From contig NZ_JBMHHY010000008.1 in NCBI RefSeq assembly GCF_049739465.1, forward strand, positions 124,001 to 188,000: 64,000 nucleotides of DNA. The letters run 5' to 3'. Under the pieces are notes generated by a model. That model did not search any database. It saw nothing but the letters and a program-made list of their open reading frames with translations, and was not told where the DNA came from. The DNA is from Embleya sp049739465. GTDB taxonomy: Bacteria; Actinomycetota; Actinomycetes; Streptomycetales; Streptomycetaceae. Positions within the stretch are counted from its first letter, which is position 1, and every line of letters starts with the position of its first letter. Positions 33,987-43,109 of the stretch are shown piece by piece. Both the position numbers and the translations under genes were made by a program.

Positions 33987-35225
33987 TCACGGTGTCTTTT
34001 GGGTGGCCGCGTCGACCCACAGCTCGGTGCTGTGGGCGTCGATGACGGCCTTGATGCGGGCAAGGAGGTCGCCGACCGGCTGCGGGTCGAGTCGGCGGCC
34101 GTCGCGCAGACGTAGTGCCATCCGATCGTCGGCGGCTTCCCTGGCGCCGATGACGGCTTGGTAGGGAATCAGGCGTGCCTGGCGGATGCGGGCGCCCAGG
34201 CTGCCGCGTTCGGGGCCGGTGATCTCGGCACGCAGTCCGAGGTCGGTGCATCGCCGGGCGAGTGTTTCGGCGTTGGGCAGTTCGGTGTCGGAGATCGGCA
34301 GGATCGCCAGTTGGGTGGAGGCGAGCCAGGCGGGGAAGGCGCCGCCGTGTTGTTCGATGAGGTGTGCGACGGCTCGTTCCACGCTGCCGATGATGCTGCG
34401 GTGGATCATGACCGGGCGGTGTTTGGCGCCGTCCGGGCCGATGTGGTGGAGGTCGAAGCGTTCGGGCTGGTGGAAGTCGATCTGGACGGTGGACAGGGTG
34501 GATTCCCGGCCGGCGCCGTCGGTGACCTGGACGTCGATCTTGGGGCCGTAGAACGCGGCCTCACCCTCGGCCGCCTCGTAGCGCAGGCCGGAGCGGTCGA
34601 GGACGTCGGTCAGCAGGGCGGTGGACCGTCGCCACTTCTCGGGCGCGGCGACGTACTTGCCACCGGGGCCCGGGAGGGAGAGCCGGTATCGGGTCGCGGT
34701 GATGCCGAGCGCCGCGTACGCCCGGTGGATCATCTCCAGTGCCGCCCGGGCCTCGTCGGCGACCTGGTCCGGGGTGCAGAAGATGTGCGCGTCGTTGAGC
34801 TGGATGGCCCGTACCCGGGTCAACCCGCCGAGCACACCGGAGAGTTCGGCGCGGTACATGCCGCCCAGCTCGGCCATCCGCAGGGGCAACTCGCGGTAAC
34901 TGTGCGGGCGGGAACGGTAGATCAGCGCGTGATGTGGGCACAGGCTCGGCCGCAGGACGACCTGCTCGCCGCCGAGGTCCATCGGGGGGAACATGTCGTC
35001 GCGGTAGTGCGCCCAGTGTCCCGAGATCTCGTACAGCTCCCGCTTGCCGAGCACCGGTGAGTACACGTGCCGGTATCCCGCCCGCACTTCGGCGGCGCGG
35101 ATGTATTCCTCCAGGGTGTGTCGTACGGTCGCGCCGTCGGGCAGCCAGTACGGCAGGCCCGCGCCGATCAGCGGGTCGGTGTCGAACAGGTCCAGTTCGC
35201 GGCCGAGTCTGCGGTGGTCGTGCAT
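33987..35225 (-). CDS. thrS: compact threonyl-tRNA synthetase paralogue
   Basis: This 412-aa class II synthetase charges tRNA(Thr). It has the catalytic core (LRPSLCPHHALIYRS, with Cys/His zinc ligands; RVRAIQLNDAHIFCTPDQ, motif 2; IIGSVERAVAHL, motif 3) and the C-terminal anticodon-binding domain. It lacks the TGS and N2 editing domains of full ThrRS (about 640 aa), so it cannot clear Ser-tRNA. Such compact copies are second ThrRS genes in actinomycetes, possibly induced on threonine shortage or conferring inhibitor tolerance. A Thr-codon leader peptide and strong hairpin precede it, suggesting attenuation. Start taken at MHDHRRLG. Confidence 0.92.
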   Translation of the reverse strand: MHDHRRLGRELDLFDTDPLIGAGLPYWLPDGATVRHTLEEYIRAAEVRAGYRHVYSPVLGKRELYEISGHWAHYRDDMFPPMDLGGEQVVLRPSLCPHHALIYRSRPHSYRELPLRMAELGGMYRAELSGVLGGLTRVRAIQLNDAHIFCTPDQVADEARAALEMIHRAYAALGITATRYRLSLPGPGGKYVAAPEKWRRSTALLTDVLDRSGLRYEAAEGEAAFYGPKIDVQVTDGAGRESTLSTVQIDFHQPERFDLHHIGPDGAKHRPVMIHRSIIGSVERAVAHLIEQHGGAFPAWLASTQLAILPISDTELPNAETLARRCTDLGLRAEITGPERGSLGARIRQARLIPYQAVIGAREAADDRMALRLRDGRRLDPQPVGDLLARIKAVIDAHSTELWVDAATQKTP

Positions 35226-35264
35226 GGCGGTCTCCTCGCGGTGGTCGGGCGGGTGACCGCAAGG

Positions 35265-35296
35265 CGAAGCCCCGGGGCACTCGCCCCGGGGCTTCG
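35265..35296 (-). terminator. attenuator hairpin before the ThrRS gene
   Basis: A perfect 14-bp stem (CGAAGCCCCGGGGC and its complement) with a 4-base loop lies 39 bp upstream of the ThrRS start and just after the Thr leader peptide. It has no U-run, as is common in high-GC actinomycetes. It is placed to stop transcription unless a stalled ribosome prevents it from folding. Confidence 0.65.
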
Positions 35297-35310
35297 GACA
35301 AAGACATCTG

Positions 35311-35361
35311 TCAGCGCGCCGGGACACTCTCCGGCGTCGTCGTCATGGCAGCGCGCTTCAT
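35311..35361 (-). CDS. threonine leader peptide for ThrRS attenuation
   Basis: This is a 16-codon frame, MKRAAMTTTPESVPAR, with three consecutive Thr codons (ACG ACG ACG). It ends about 15 bases before the strong hairpin. Ribosome stalling at the Thr run when charged tRNA(Thr) is low could let transcription pass the hairpin into the synthetase gene. The inner ATG (MTTT...) is an alternative start; the Shine-Dalgarno sequence is weak in both cases. Confidence 0.6.
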   Translation of the reverse strand: MKRAAMTTTPESVPAR

Positions 35362-35369
35362 GGCGGAGA

Positions 35370-35897
35370 CGGTAGCAGCCTGCTGCGATGCCCACACGGT
35401 CATTTTCTCGTCGGCGTGTTGTGCCCGAGCCGAGGCGGCGCGCGTCGGCGGGCAGGTTGATGCCGGATGCGGCCGTCGGCACCTGGCGCGTGCGGCGAAG
35501 GGTGATCCGGGCCTGTGTACGTGCGCGTTGCCGGCGCAGGGGGAGGGGTGAACTTCCCCGTTACGTGCGGCCGTTGCTGCGCAGCAGCGAGTCGGCGGCC
35601 AGGGCGGCGGGGCCGGATGGGGGAGTGAGCGGACGTCGGGCCCGGGGCGTGGTGGTCGGGCGTCTGGGTGTCGCGCTGGTTGGGGGACGCTGCGGTGGTG
35701 GTGTGCGGTCGCCCAGATGGGGCATCGCCGATCCCGACGCTCAGGAGTTGCCTCGTGCCTGTCGCTGCGACGATGTCTCGCCGGCCGGCTGCGGTCGGAC
35801 GGATCCGACCCGGTGGCCCGGGTCGACCGGCTGCGCATGTCCGCGACGTTCCGGCTCGGGGTGGGTTGGTTGGCCATTCGGACGTCACCGGTGTCGG
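35370..35897. other. GC-rich intergenic region, no supported gene
   Basis: This 528-bp stretch lies between the ThrRS leader and the end of the monooxygenase gene. Open frames here are Pro/Arg-rich, with no start signal or recognisable domain. I see no RNA gene or repeat, so I read it as non-coding. Confidence 0.4.
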
Positions 35898-37082
35898 TCA
35901 ACTCCCTTGGTGGGCCGGTTGGTTCGGGCTGCTCGGCAGTTCGCCGCAGTCGTGGGTGTACAGCCAGTCCGTGGCCCGGGCATGGAAGTGGCGGCTTCCC
36001 CAAGGCATCATCAGGTCGCGGATGCGGCGGGCGAGTGGGCCGGCGGTTTTGGCGTCGCGGTTGGCCGAAGCGGCCTTGAGCATCTTGGCGATGCGGGCCG
36101 CGCGGGCGGCGTCGTAAGTGGCGAGGGCGGCCGGCACCGACGGCTCGTCGGCCAGGGCGCGGGCCAGGACCACGGCATCCTCCAGGGCCATCGACGCGCC
36201 CTGGCCCGCGCCGACCGGGTGTGCCGCGTCGCCCAGCAGCGCCATGCGGTCGTTGTGCCGGATCGGGATGGGGGCGAGTCGGTGCATCAGGGTCGGGTGG
36301 TGCAGTTCGGTGGCCGCGCCCAGGATCGCGGACGGTAGCCGTTCGGGGCGGAAGAGGTGGGCCAGGCGGGCCAGGCGCTCCCGGTCGGTGCCGGCGGTCG
36401 GGTCCGGCGGGATGGGGGTGGCCACCTGGGCCGCCCACCAGATCCTGCCGTCGGGGGCGGGGAGGTGGAAGAAGGCGCCGTTGCGGGCGTAGGTCATGTT
36501 GAAGACGCCCGGCTCGATGTCGAGGCCGTCGGCAACGCCGGAGATGCTGTACAGGCCGGCGTATTCGGGGACGGGCGCGTTCGGGTCGAGCAGGGTGCGG
36601 GTGGTCGAGCGGATGCCGTCCGCGCCGACGAGCAGCGCGGCGTGTGCGGTGTGGCCGCTCGCGAAGATCGCCCGTACGCCCGTCTCCGTGGGCGCCGCGT
36701 CCACCAGGCGCTCCCCGACGACGATGTCGGCGCCCGCGGCGAGGGCGTTCGCGCGCAGGATCTCGACCAGGGTGCCGCGCATCAAGGTGACACTGTGTAG
36801 TGGGTCGCTGGCGGATCGGCCCCTCGGGACCTCGCCCAGCAGCTTGGCCGAGCCGGACCACATGCGCTGGGTGGGCATGTCGACCCCGGCCCGCTGGACC
36901 TGTTCCAGTACGCCGAGGGAGCGCAGGACCCGGAGGCCGTTGGTGGCCAGGCTGAGGAACGAGCCGACCGAGCCTGCCGGTTCGGCGTACGCCTCGTACA
37001 CGGTGACCTGCACGCCGATGCGTCGCAGAGCAATCGCGGTTGCGGCGCCGGCCACTCCGCCGCCGATGACGATGACGTTCAT
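35898..37082 (-). CDS. FAD-dependent monooxygenase, UbiH/TetX-type
   Basis: This 394-aa group A flavin monooxygenase has an N-terminal GxGxxG motif (VIGGGVAGAATAIALRR), a central Asp motif (GADGIRSTTR) and GDAAHPVGAGQGASMALEDA, the second FAD motif. Such enzymes hydroxylate aromatics or inactivate antibiotics (TetX-like). It is divergent from a TetR gene with a palindromic operator in between, a layout typical of inducible detoxification. The frame extends upstream, but the ATG at 37082 places the Rossmann motif at the N terminus. Confidence 0.88.
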   Translation of the reverse strand: MNVIVIGGGVAGAATAIALRRIGVQVTVYEAYAEPAGSVGSFLSLATNGLRVLRSLGVLEQVQRAGVDMPTQRMWSGSAKLLGEVPRGRSASDPLHSVTLMRGTLVEILRANALAAGADIVVGERLVDAAPTETGVRAIFASGHTAHAALLVGADGIRSTTRTLLDPNAPVPEYAGLYSISGVADGLDIEPGVFNMTYARNGAFFHLPAPDGRIWWAAQVATPIPPDPTAGTDRERLARLAHLFRPERLPSAILGAATELHHPTLMHRLAPIPIRHNDRMALLGDAAHPVGAGQGASMALEDAVVLARALADEPSVPAALATYDAARAARIAKMLKAASANRDAKTAGPLARRIRDLMMPWGSRHFHARATDWLYTHDCGELPSSPNQPAHQGS

Positions 37083-37163
37083 GAGTACTCCTTGGTTGGT
37101 TGGGGTTGATGGGGGCCGGTGGGGGGGTTGGTGGGTGTGGTGTCGAACCTCGATTGAATCCAA

Positions 37164-37189
37164 GTTCATTGAATAATAATTCATCGAAC
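37164..37189. promoter_or_regulatory. imperfect AT-rich palindrome, TetR operator
   Basis: GTTCATTGAAT and the complementary half near ATTCATCGAAC form an imperfect 26-bp palindrome in an unusually AT-rich patch between the monooxygenase and TetR genes. This composition and place fit an operator overlapping both promoters. Confidence 0.6.
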
Positions 37190-37249
37190 TGAGATTCACT
37201 ATGATGAGCGAGTAGGCCACACGTCAAGCCCGAGAAGGAGATCCACGCG

Positions 37250-37870
37250 ATGGGCGTACGCCAGGAGAAGGCCGCCGAGACCAAAGTCGCGCTCAAGGAC
37301 GCGGCCCGGCGGCTGTTCGCCGAGCGCGGGTATCTCGACACGAAGATCACCGACATCACCCGCGAGGCCGGCCGCGCCACCGGCTCCTTCTACGCCCACT
37401 TCGCGGACAAGGACGCGCTGCTCCAGGCCCTGATGCAGGACATGGACGCACAGGCGGACGACGAGATCGGCGCGGCCGGCCATCCGGCCGAGCACGATTT
37501 GACCGACCGCGAGCAGCTCCGCGACCACCTCGCCATCACCTGGCGGGTTACCCGGGATCACCTGCCCGTGGTCGTGGCCCTGATGCAGACGATCCTGGCC
37601 GGGCCGCCCGCCGAGGGGCGCGCCTGGACGAGCCTGGCCGAGGAGACGAGTGTGCTGCGCGACCATCTGGACTGGCTGCGGGAGCGGGGCCATCGGCTCC
37701 CCGGTGATCCGGCGATCCTCGCGGCGGCGATGGGCGCGATGATGTCGATGCTGGGCTTCGCGGTCATCACGGCCGGGGACGACGGCCCGGCGGTCGGCGA
37801 CGAGGAAATCGTCGACGCGCTCACGGGGTTGCTCCTGCACGGCTTGGCGGGGCCGGTTGGCAGGGCATGA
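37250..37870 (+). CDS. TetR family transcriptional regulator
   Basis: This 206-aa regulator has a standard N-terminal TetR HTH (ALKDAARRLFAERGYLDTKI, then REAGRATGSFYAHFADKDALL). The C-terminal domain is helical and variable. The AAGGAGAT box before the ATG is strong. It is divergent from the FAD monooxygenase and most likely represses it through the palindrome at 37164. Confidence 0.9.
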   Translation: MGVRQEKAAETKVALKDAARRLFAERGYLDTKITDITREAGRATGSFYAHFADKDALLQALMQDMDAQADDEIGAAGHPAEHDLTDREQLRDHLAITWRVTRDHLPVVVALMQTILAGPPAEGRAWTSLAEETSVLRDHLDWLRERGHRLPGDPAILAAAMGAMMSMLGFAVITAGDDGPAVGDEEIVDALTGLLLHGLAGPVGRA

Positions 37871-38290
37871 GGCGGGTGCCAACCGGATGTTGCCTGTTCG
37901 GCGTGGATGTGACGGTTCGGGCATGGGCAACTTGCCTATGAGGCTTGGTTGTTGCGGTGACGTGCGATGTCGTGCGGAGATCACGACGGCAGTCGGCGTG
38001 GCGGGATTCCGCGAATTCGACTGATTCGCCGTCTACTTACCATTCGGCGCCGTCCAGCCGACGGTTCATCAGATCGGGGGAACTCACCATCTGTGGTCGG
38101 TTGGGCCGGATGGGTGGCCATACGCTCTTTTGTGTCGCCCATGGGGAAGTGGGCGGCATTCGTTGCCTGTTGCACGCCCGTCCCGTTCGTCCCAGTCGCC
38201 GCGCGCTGTGTGTAGTGCTGTGCATCGTGCGCCGTGCGCTGTTCGGACCTGGTGTGGGCGGTTCGTTCCGTTCGATTCTTTGGAGTGGGC
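37871..38290. other. intergenic region, no supported gene
   Basis: This 420-bp stretch precedes the secreted-protein gene at 38291. Several short frames exist but none has coding character. A promoter for the downstream pair is expected here, but I cannot place it. Confidence 0.3.
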
Positions 38291-38830
38291 ATGGCCTCTT
38301 TGGGTCGTAAGACCGTCGTGATGATGGCGGCGGCGTTGGCCGCGGTGGGAGTGAGCGGCGGTGCCGTCGCGTCGGCGACCGCCGCGCCGGGTGGGGCGTG
38401 CAGCGGGGCGGAGTGCCCCGGGTTGAAGCCGACCCGGCTGACGGCCAGTCAGGCGACCTTGAACGTCACGCAGATGCAGTTGGAGAACATCGCCGCGATG
38501 GCGTCGGACGCGGTGACGGGTGAGCCGATCAAGGGCGCCAAGGTCGTGTTCGCGACCATGGGCGGCCGGACCCTCGGCATGGCCTACACGGACGACACCG
38601 GCTACGCCGCGATCTCCGCTCCGGAGGACTTCGGGCCGGGCACCCTCCAGGAGTTGCTGGGCGGGTACGAGGCCGCGCTGGTGGGCGACGGGGTGCACGC
38701 CCCGGTCGGGGCGCACGGGGCGATCACCGTCGGCACCGACCAGGGCCCCGGTGTCCCGATGAACCCGTGCTCCATTTGCAGCGACCGCGCCCTCAAACTG
38801 GACGTGGTCCCGGTCGACTGGAGCCGGTAG
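38291..38830 (+). CDS. secreted protein with Ig/transthyretin-like domain
   Basis: This 179-aa exported protein has a Sec signal (about residues 1-32, ending near ASATAAPG), a short Cys loop (CSGAEC) and a beta-sandwich segment with the pattern of CNA-B/transthyretin-like repeats (TGEPIKGAKVVFATMGGRTL, then TDDTGYAAI). The C terminus has a second Cys pair (CSICS). Its function is unknown. It is two bases from a gene with a Peptidase S74-like domain, so the two form an operon. Confidence 0.7.
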   Translation: MASLGRKTVVMMAAALAAVGVSGGAVASATAAPGGACSGAECPGLKPTRLTASQATLNVTQMQLENIAAMASDAVTGEPIKGAKVVFATMGGRTLGMAYTDDTGYAAISAPEDFGPGTLQELLGGYEAALVGDGVHAPVGAHGAITVGTDQGPGVPMNPCSICSDRALKLDVVPVDWSR

Positions 38831-38832
38831 GG

Positions 38833-39282
38833 ATGCGGATCCTCCGCCGGTGGTCCCGGGCGGCCGATCCCGGTGCCCCGGACCCTCGTTCGGCCGAGGC
38901 CGAGGCCGAGGCCGAGGCCGAGGTCAAGTTCGAGGTCAAGTTCGAGGTCGAGGCGCGGGAGAGCGGCGCCGCGGCACCGGTCGGCGCGGTCAACGGATAC
39001 ACGATCCTCGACACGGTGGCGGCGCTGCCCATCGGCACCTGGCGCTACCTCTGGGAACCAGAGGAGGTACGCCACCTCGGCCCGATGGCCCAGGACTGGC
39101 ACACCGCCTTCGGCTTCAACCCGGACGACACCAGGATCCCCGTCGTTGACGGCCTCGGCGTCACCCTGGTGTGCATCCAGGCCCTGCACCGCCGCGTGGC
39201 GGAACTCACGGCCGAAGTCGCTCGACTGCGCGAGCGAGAGGCTGGGCGCGTGGGCGTGACAACGCCCGAGGCAGCGCCGTAG
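38833..39282 (+). CDS. protein with Peptidase S74 / tail-spike chaperone-like C-terminal domain
   Basis: This 149-aa protein has an N-terminal EAEAEAEAE and KFEVKFEVE low-complexity stretch, then a domain resembling the intramolecular chaperone of phage tail spikes (ILDTVAALPIGTWRYLWE, then VRHLGPMAQDWHTAFGF and a terminal coiled coil). This domain usually ends large trimeric fibres, where it directs trimerisation and is cleaved off. Here it stands almost alone, beside a secreted protein rather than phage genes. Whether it self-cleaves is unknown; the family's Ser-Lys dyad cannot be confirmed by eye. Confidence 0.72.
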   Translation: MRILRRWSRAADPGAPDPRSAEAEAEAEAEVKFEVKFEVEARESGAAAPVGAVNGYTILDTVAALPIGTWRYLWEPEEVRHLGPMAQDWHTAFGFNPDDTRIPVVDGLGVTLVCIQALHRRVAELTAEVARLREREAGRVGVTTPEAAP

Positions 39283-39408
39283 GTAGCCGCCGAACACCGG
39301 CCCTCGCGGTGACGCATTCGTACAATACGCGCGCCGGCCGGCCTGCCAATCTGGGACTCGGGCACGGTGCCGGGACGGGTCGAGGATGCCCGTCCGTAGC
39401 CCTCTGGG

Positions 39409-39464
39409 CACCCGCTTCCGCCGGGGTGCCCCCCACCGGGCACGGGGGCCGTCGGAAGCGGGTG
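39409..39464. terminator. inverted repeat downstream of the S74-like gene
   Basis: Arms CACCCGCTTCCG and CGGAAGCGGGTG (12 bp, perfect) enclose a 32-base GC-rich loop with its own internal pairing (GTGCCC/GGGCAC). It probably ends transcription of the two-gene unit upstream. Confidence 0.55.
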
Positions 39465-39594
39465 TCCTGGACGTTCCGGTCTCCGATTCCTAGGCAGGTT
39501 CGGCCGACGGCCGGGCCATGAGGCGCCATCCGGAGCGGTGGGTGCCGTCGCGCCGGCGAACGTACTACTCGCGCCAGACACCGAGGAGCAACCT

Positions 39595-39978
39595 ATGAGG
39601 ATCAAGGTGGGACGTCGCGCCGGAACGATCGTGGCGGCCTTGGCAATCAGCGCCGGTGCGGTGATGACGGGGGCGGGCAGCGCCTCTGCCTCGGCCTGGG
39701 TCCGAACGACCACGAGCAACTGGGTCGGTGTCTACAACGGCCCCAACACCTCGAGCAAGACCGGCGTGCCGGATGCGCCCCCGGCCTCCGAGCTCTGGGT
39801 CGACTGCTGGCAGGTCGGCGAGAGCATCGGCGACTGGGGCGACACCTGGTACCGCGTCACCTACGTCTGGTACCCGGGCGATTCGACATATGTGTACGAG
39901 CCCGGTTGGGTGTTCGCCGGATACGCCGACAACAACGCGAACAGCGTCAATCGGAACCCCAACATCCCTCGATGCTAG
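39595..39978 (+). CDS. small secreted SH3-like protein
   Basis: This 127-aa exported protein has a Sec signal (about residues 1-34) and a mature domain of about 90 residues rich in Trp/Tyr (VYNGPNTSSKTGV, then WVDCWQVGESIGDWGDTWYRV), resembling bacterial SH3-type domains that bind peptidoglycan or peptides. It has two cysteines that could pair. The ATG at 39595 fits the signal peptide. It stands alone; the function is unknown. Confidence 0.7.
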   Translation: MRIKVGRRAGTIVAALAISAGAVMTGAGSASASAWVRTTTSNWVGVYNGPNTSSKTGVPDAPPASELWVDCWQVGESIGDWGDTWYRVTYVWYPGDSTYVYEPGWVFAGYADNNANSVNRNPNIPRC

Positions 39979-40196
39979 TCCCGAGACAGGCTCGAACGGG
40001 CAACGGCTGATCCTCGACGACAAGTGTCCTTCGGGGTCCGCTGTTCGACTCTGCCCGACACGGGAGCTCCGGTACGGCGGCGGCCGATCAGGACCGTTGT
40101 CCCGTCCGGAGCTCCATCGTTGTGCCCGGACGCAGCAACGCCTCTGGTCGCTCCGATAGGGTCCCATGATCGATTCCCGAGGGATGGGGCAGCGCG

Positions 40197-40598
40197 ATGA
40201 GGGGCTTGATCGACAAGGTGGCCTGGGTGCGGGTGGAGAACGGCCGGATTCTCAGCACGCGTTCGCGGGGGAAGGACGTCTACTACATCCCCGGCGGGAA
40301 GCGCGAGAACAACGAAACCGACCTCCAGACCTTGCTGCGGGAGATCGAAGAGGAGTTGACCGTCGCCATCCTGCCGGCGACCGTGAACCTCCTGGGCACG
40401 TACGAAGCACAGGCCCACGGTCACAGCGACGGCGTCACGGTGCGGATGAGCTGCTACACCGGTGACTACCACGGCACCCTGGCCGCCAGTAGTGAGATCG
40501 AGGAAGTCGTCTGGCTGTCCTACGCCGACCGAGCCCGAGTCTCCCTGGTCGACCAGGCGATCTTCGACGACCTCAAGACATCGGGCCTGTTGATTTGA
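40197..40598 (+). CDS. NUDIX hydrolase
   Basis: This 133-aa enzyme has the NUDIX box GGKRENNETDLQTLLREIEEEL (about 35-56, GX5EX7REUXEE), which binds Mg2+ and hydrolyses nucleoside diphosphate derivatives. The position after EE is Leu instead of the usual Gly, a mild change. The substrate is unknown. It stands alone between a secreted protein and an ABC transporter. Confidence 0.87.
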   Translation: MRGLIDKVAWVRVENGRILSTRSRGKDVYYIPGGKRENNETDLQTLLREIEEELTVAILPATVNLLGTYEAQAHGHSDGVTVRMSCYTGDYHGTLAASSEIEEVVWLSYADRARVSLVDQAIFDDLKTSGLLI

Positions 40599-40964
40599 GC
40601 GGCAGCCAGGGGTTCCCGGTATCCCTGGGGCGGAGTCACGGCGTGGCGTAGGGGGCGGCCGGGTCCGCCGTGGCCGGGTCGGCGGCGCCGGCGGTCGGTG
40701 ATCGCGCCACGCCCGCAGACCCGCGTGCCCGGCGACTCGGGGGAGGCCCTCGTCGAGGTACGCGCTGGTTCTCGGTACGAACTCCCGGCGGCAACGCGTC
40801 GTGTACGGGCCGGTGTTCCGGAACGGTCGGCTGGTTCCGTCTCGGTTGTGCGCTTGTGCACGCCCCTTGTGCGCTCTCCCCCGTGGTGGTGGGCGCGGTG
40901 CAGCATGGTCGGTTCGCGTGCGTCCGGTTCGGGGCGGGCGTGTCCACGATCGAGGGGGATGCTC
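40599..40964. other. intergenic region upstream of ABC transporter, no gene seen
   Basis: This 366-bp stretch has an AGGGGG ribosome-binding sequence at its end. No ORF, repeat or RNA motif stands out. Confidence 0.3.
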
Positions 40965-42959
40965 ATGAGGCACGATGTGTCGGACCCGCCTCCGGTTCGG
41001 CCGGTTCGGCGGACTCGGGCTGCGCGGCGGCGGGCCGCGCAGGAGGCGATTCGTGCGGATGGGAACGCCACCACGACCACGTTGTTCGGCGGCCAACTCA
41101 CGCCGGCCTGGGCCGGACATCAACGGCGGGGCGAGCGCACCGAGTTGACGTTTCTGGGGACGTTGCGGCGGTTGCCGGGACTGGTGGGGCGTTCCCTGCG
41201 GCTGGGATGGCGGGCCGATCCGGGCGCGCTGGTCGTGGTGGTCGTCGCCGAGATCGGTCAGGGGCTCGCGGCCGCGTTCGGGTTGTTGGCGACGAATCAG
41301 ATCCTGTTGGAGTTGTTCGCCGCCGGTCCCACCCCCGACCGGGTTCGGTCGGCCGCGCCGGGGTTGTTGACGGTCGCGATCCTGGGTTGTGTCGGGGCGT
41401 TGTTGCGGGCCGCGTCGACGGCCGCGACCGGGCGCCTGGAGCCCAAGGTCGAACGTTCCGCCGAGGTCGAACTCCTGGAGCGGGTCATCCGGGTCGAGCT
41501 GGCCAAGATCGAGGATCCCGAGTTCAAGAAGCTGATGGCGACGGCCCGCTACGGGACCAACGCCAGCCGGCTGATGATCACCTACGGCGTCCAGGTCGTG
41601 AACGCGCTCGTGTCGTTGATCGCGGTGGGTACGGTGCTGGCCGTTCTGCATCCGCTCCTGCTGCCGCTGCTCGTACTGATCATCGTGCCGCAGGGGTGGG
41701 GGACCGTACATTCCGCCCGCCGTCGCTACCGTTCCGTCCTGGCCTGGACCAACCACGGCCGGCAGCAGACCGAGATCGCCTTCTCCCTGTCGCACCACGG
41801 CACCGGCCAGGAGATCCGCGTGCACGGCGCCGGTGCCTACCTGCTCCACCACTACCGGGTGATGGCCCGCTCCTCCGAGTCCGAACAGACCCGCCTCGCG
41901 CACGCCGACGCCACCACCGACCTGCTCAGCTCCGCGCTGTCCGGCATCGCGTCGGGCCTGACCTACGCGACGCTCGCCTGGCTTGTCCTCAACGGCCATA
42001 CCAGCCTGGCCACTTCCGGCACCGCGGTGCTGGCGATCCGGACCGGCACGTCCAACCTGGGCGCCCTGGTCCGCGCGATCAACAACCTCTACGCCCAGGC
42101 CCTGTGGCTCAACGACCTGCGACAGGTCTGCGCCATCGCCGAGGCCCACGCCATCCCCGACACCGGCACCCGCCTCGGGCCGCCGACCACCATCGAGGTG
42201 CGGAACGTGTCGTTCACCTATCCCGGCCGCGACAAACCCGCCCTCGACGATGTCACCCTCACCCTGCCCCGGGGCAAGGTGATCGCCCTGGCAGGGGAGA
42301 ACGGCTCGGGTAAATCCACCCTCGCCAAGATCCTCGCCGGCCTGTACCTGCCCACCGACGGACACGTCCTGTGGGACGGTGTCGACATCCGCGAAGCCGA
42401 CCGCACCACATGGTTCGAGCACATGGGACTGGTCCAGCAGGACTTCGCCAGATGGGATCTGACCGCCCGGGCCAACGTGGTCATGGGCCGTCCCGATCCC
42501 GAAGTCGCCCCCGACGCCGCGCTGTTCGCGCAGGCCGCGGACTACGCCCAGACCCACAAGGTCACCGACGAACTGCCCCGAGGCTGGGACACGCTCCTGG
42601 ACCGGACCTACGACGGCGGCGTCGAACTCTCCGGCGGCCAGTGGCAACGCCTCGCGCTCGCCCGTGCCCGCTACCGGAACGCCGCCGTGGTCGTCTTCGA
42701 CGAACCCACGGCCGCGCTGGACGCACGCGCCGAACACGAGGCGTTCACGCGGATGCGGGACCTGGTCCGAGAGGGTGTCACCGTCATCCTGATCACCCAC
42801 CGGCTGGCCTCGGTACGGCTCGCCGACCACATCCACGTCCTCGACCACGGCCGGGTCGCGGAGTCCGGGACGCACGAGGAACTCATGGCGGTGGACGGGC
42901 TGTACGCGCAGATGTACACGATCCAGGCGGATCAGTATCGGGACGAACGGCCGGGGTAG
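40965..42959 (+). CDS. fused ABC transporter (permease-ATPase half transporter)
   Basis: This 664-aa half transporter has an N-terminal cytoplasmic extension, six transmembrane helices (about 95-380) and a C-terminal nucleotide-binding domain with Walker A GENGSGKST, signature LSGGQ and Walker B VVVFDEP. It is of the exporter type (MsbA/LanT-like without a peptidase domain) and should work as a homodimer, since no partner half is adjacent. The ATG at 40965 has AGGGGG six bases upstream. The substrate is unknown; a second ATG at 40959 is in frame. Confidence 0.87.
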   Translation: MRHDVSDPPPVRPVRRTRAARRRAAQEAIRADGNATTTTLFGGQLTPAWAGHQRRGERTELTFLGTLRRLPGLVGRSLRLGWRADPGALVVVVVAEIGQGLAAAFGLLATNQILLELFAAGPTPDRVRSAAPGLLTVAILGCVGALLRAASTAATGRLEPKVERSAEVELLERVIRVELAKIEDPEFKKLMATARYGTNASRLMITYGVQVVNALVSLIAVGTVLAVLHPLLLPLLVLIIVPQGWGTVHSARRRYRSVLAWTNHGRQQTEIAFSLSHHGTGQEIRVHGAGAYLLHHYRVMARSSESEQTRLAHADATTDLLSSALSGIASGLTYATLAWLVLNGHTSLATSGTAVLAIRTGTSNLGALVRAINNLYAQALWLNDLRQVCAIAEAHAIPDTGTRLGPPTTIEVRNVSFTYPGRDKPALDDVTLTLPRGKVIALAGENGSGKSTLAKILAGLYLPTDGHVLWDGVDIREADRTTWFEHMGLVQQDFARWDLTARANVVMGRPDPEVAPDAALFAQAADYAQTHKVTDELPRGWDTLLDRTYDGGVELSGGQWQRLALARARYRNAAVVVFDEPTAALDARAEHEAFTRMRDLVREGVTVILITHRLASVRLADHIHVLDHGRVAESGTHEELMAVDGLYAQMYTIQADQYRDERPG

Positions 42960-43005
42960 CCGGGCGGGTCGGCCCGGCAGATGGCCATGGCGTTGCTCCG
43001 GCGGG

Positions 43006-43052
43006 ACTGATCGCCGGGGGCTCCACCGCACTGATCGCCGGGGGTCCACCGC
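43006..43052. repeat. near-perfect 24-bp tandem duplication
   Basis: The unit beginning ACTGATCGCCGGGGG and ending TCCACCGC occurs twice head to tail (43006-43029 and 43030-43052), differing by one base. It lies between the convergent ABC transporter and MerR genes; no function is evident. Confidence 0.75.
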
Positions 43053-43109
43053 GCTGTCCGTGGTCCGCCCGACGACGACGGTGCGCGACGCAGCCGGCCC
43101 GGCGGATCG

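Noticed and set aside
38833..39282. Prophage remnant because of the S74-like domain
   Set aside because: No other phage genes, integrase or att-like repeats are nearby.
39975..43049. Minus-strand frame of about 1,000 codons across the NUDIX and ABC genes
   Set aside because: Shadow frame without domains; the ABC transporter on the plus strand is certain.
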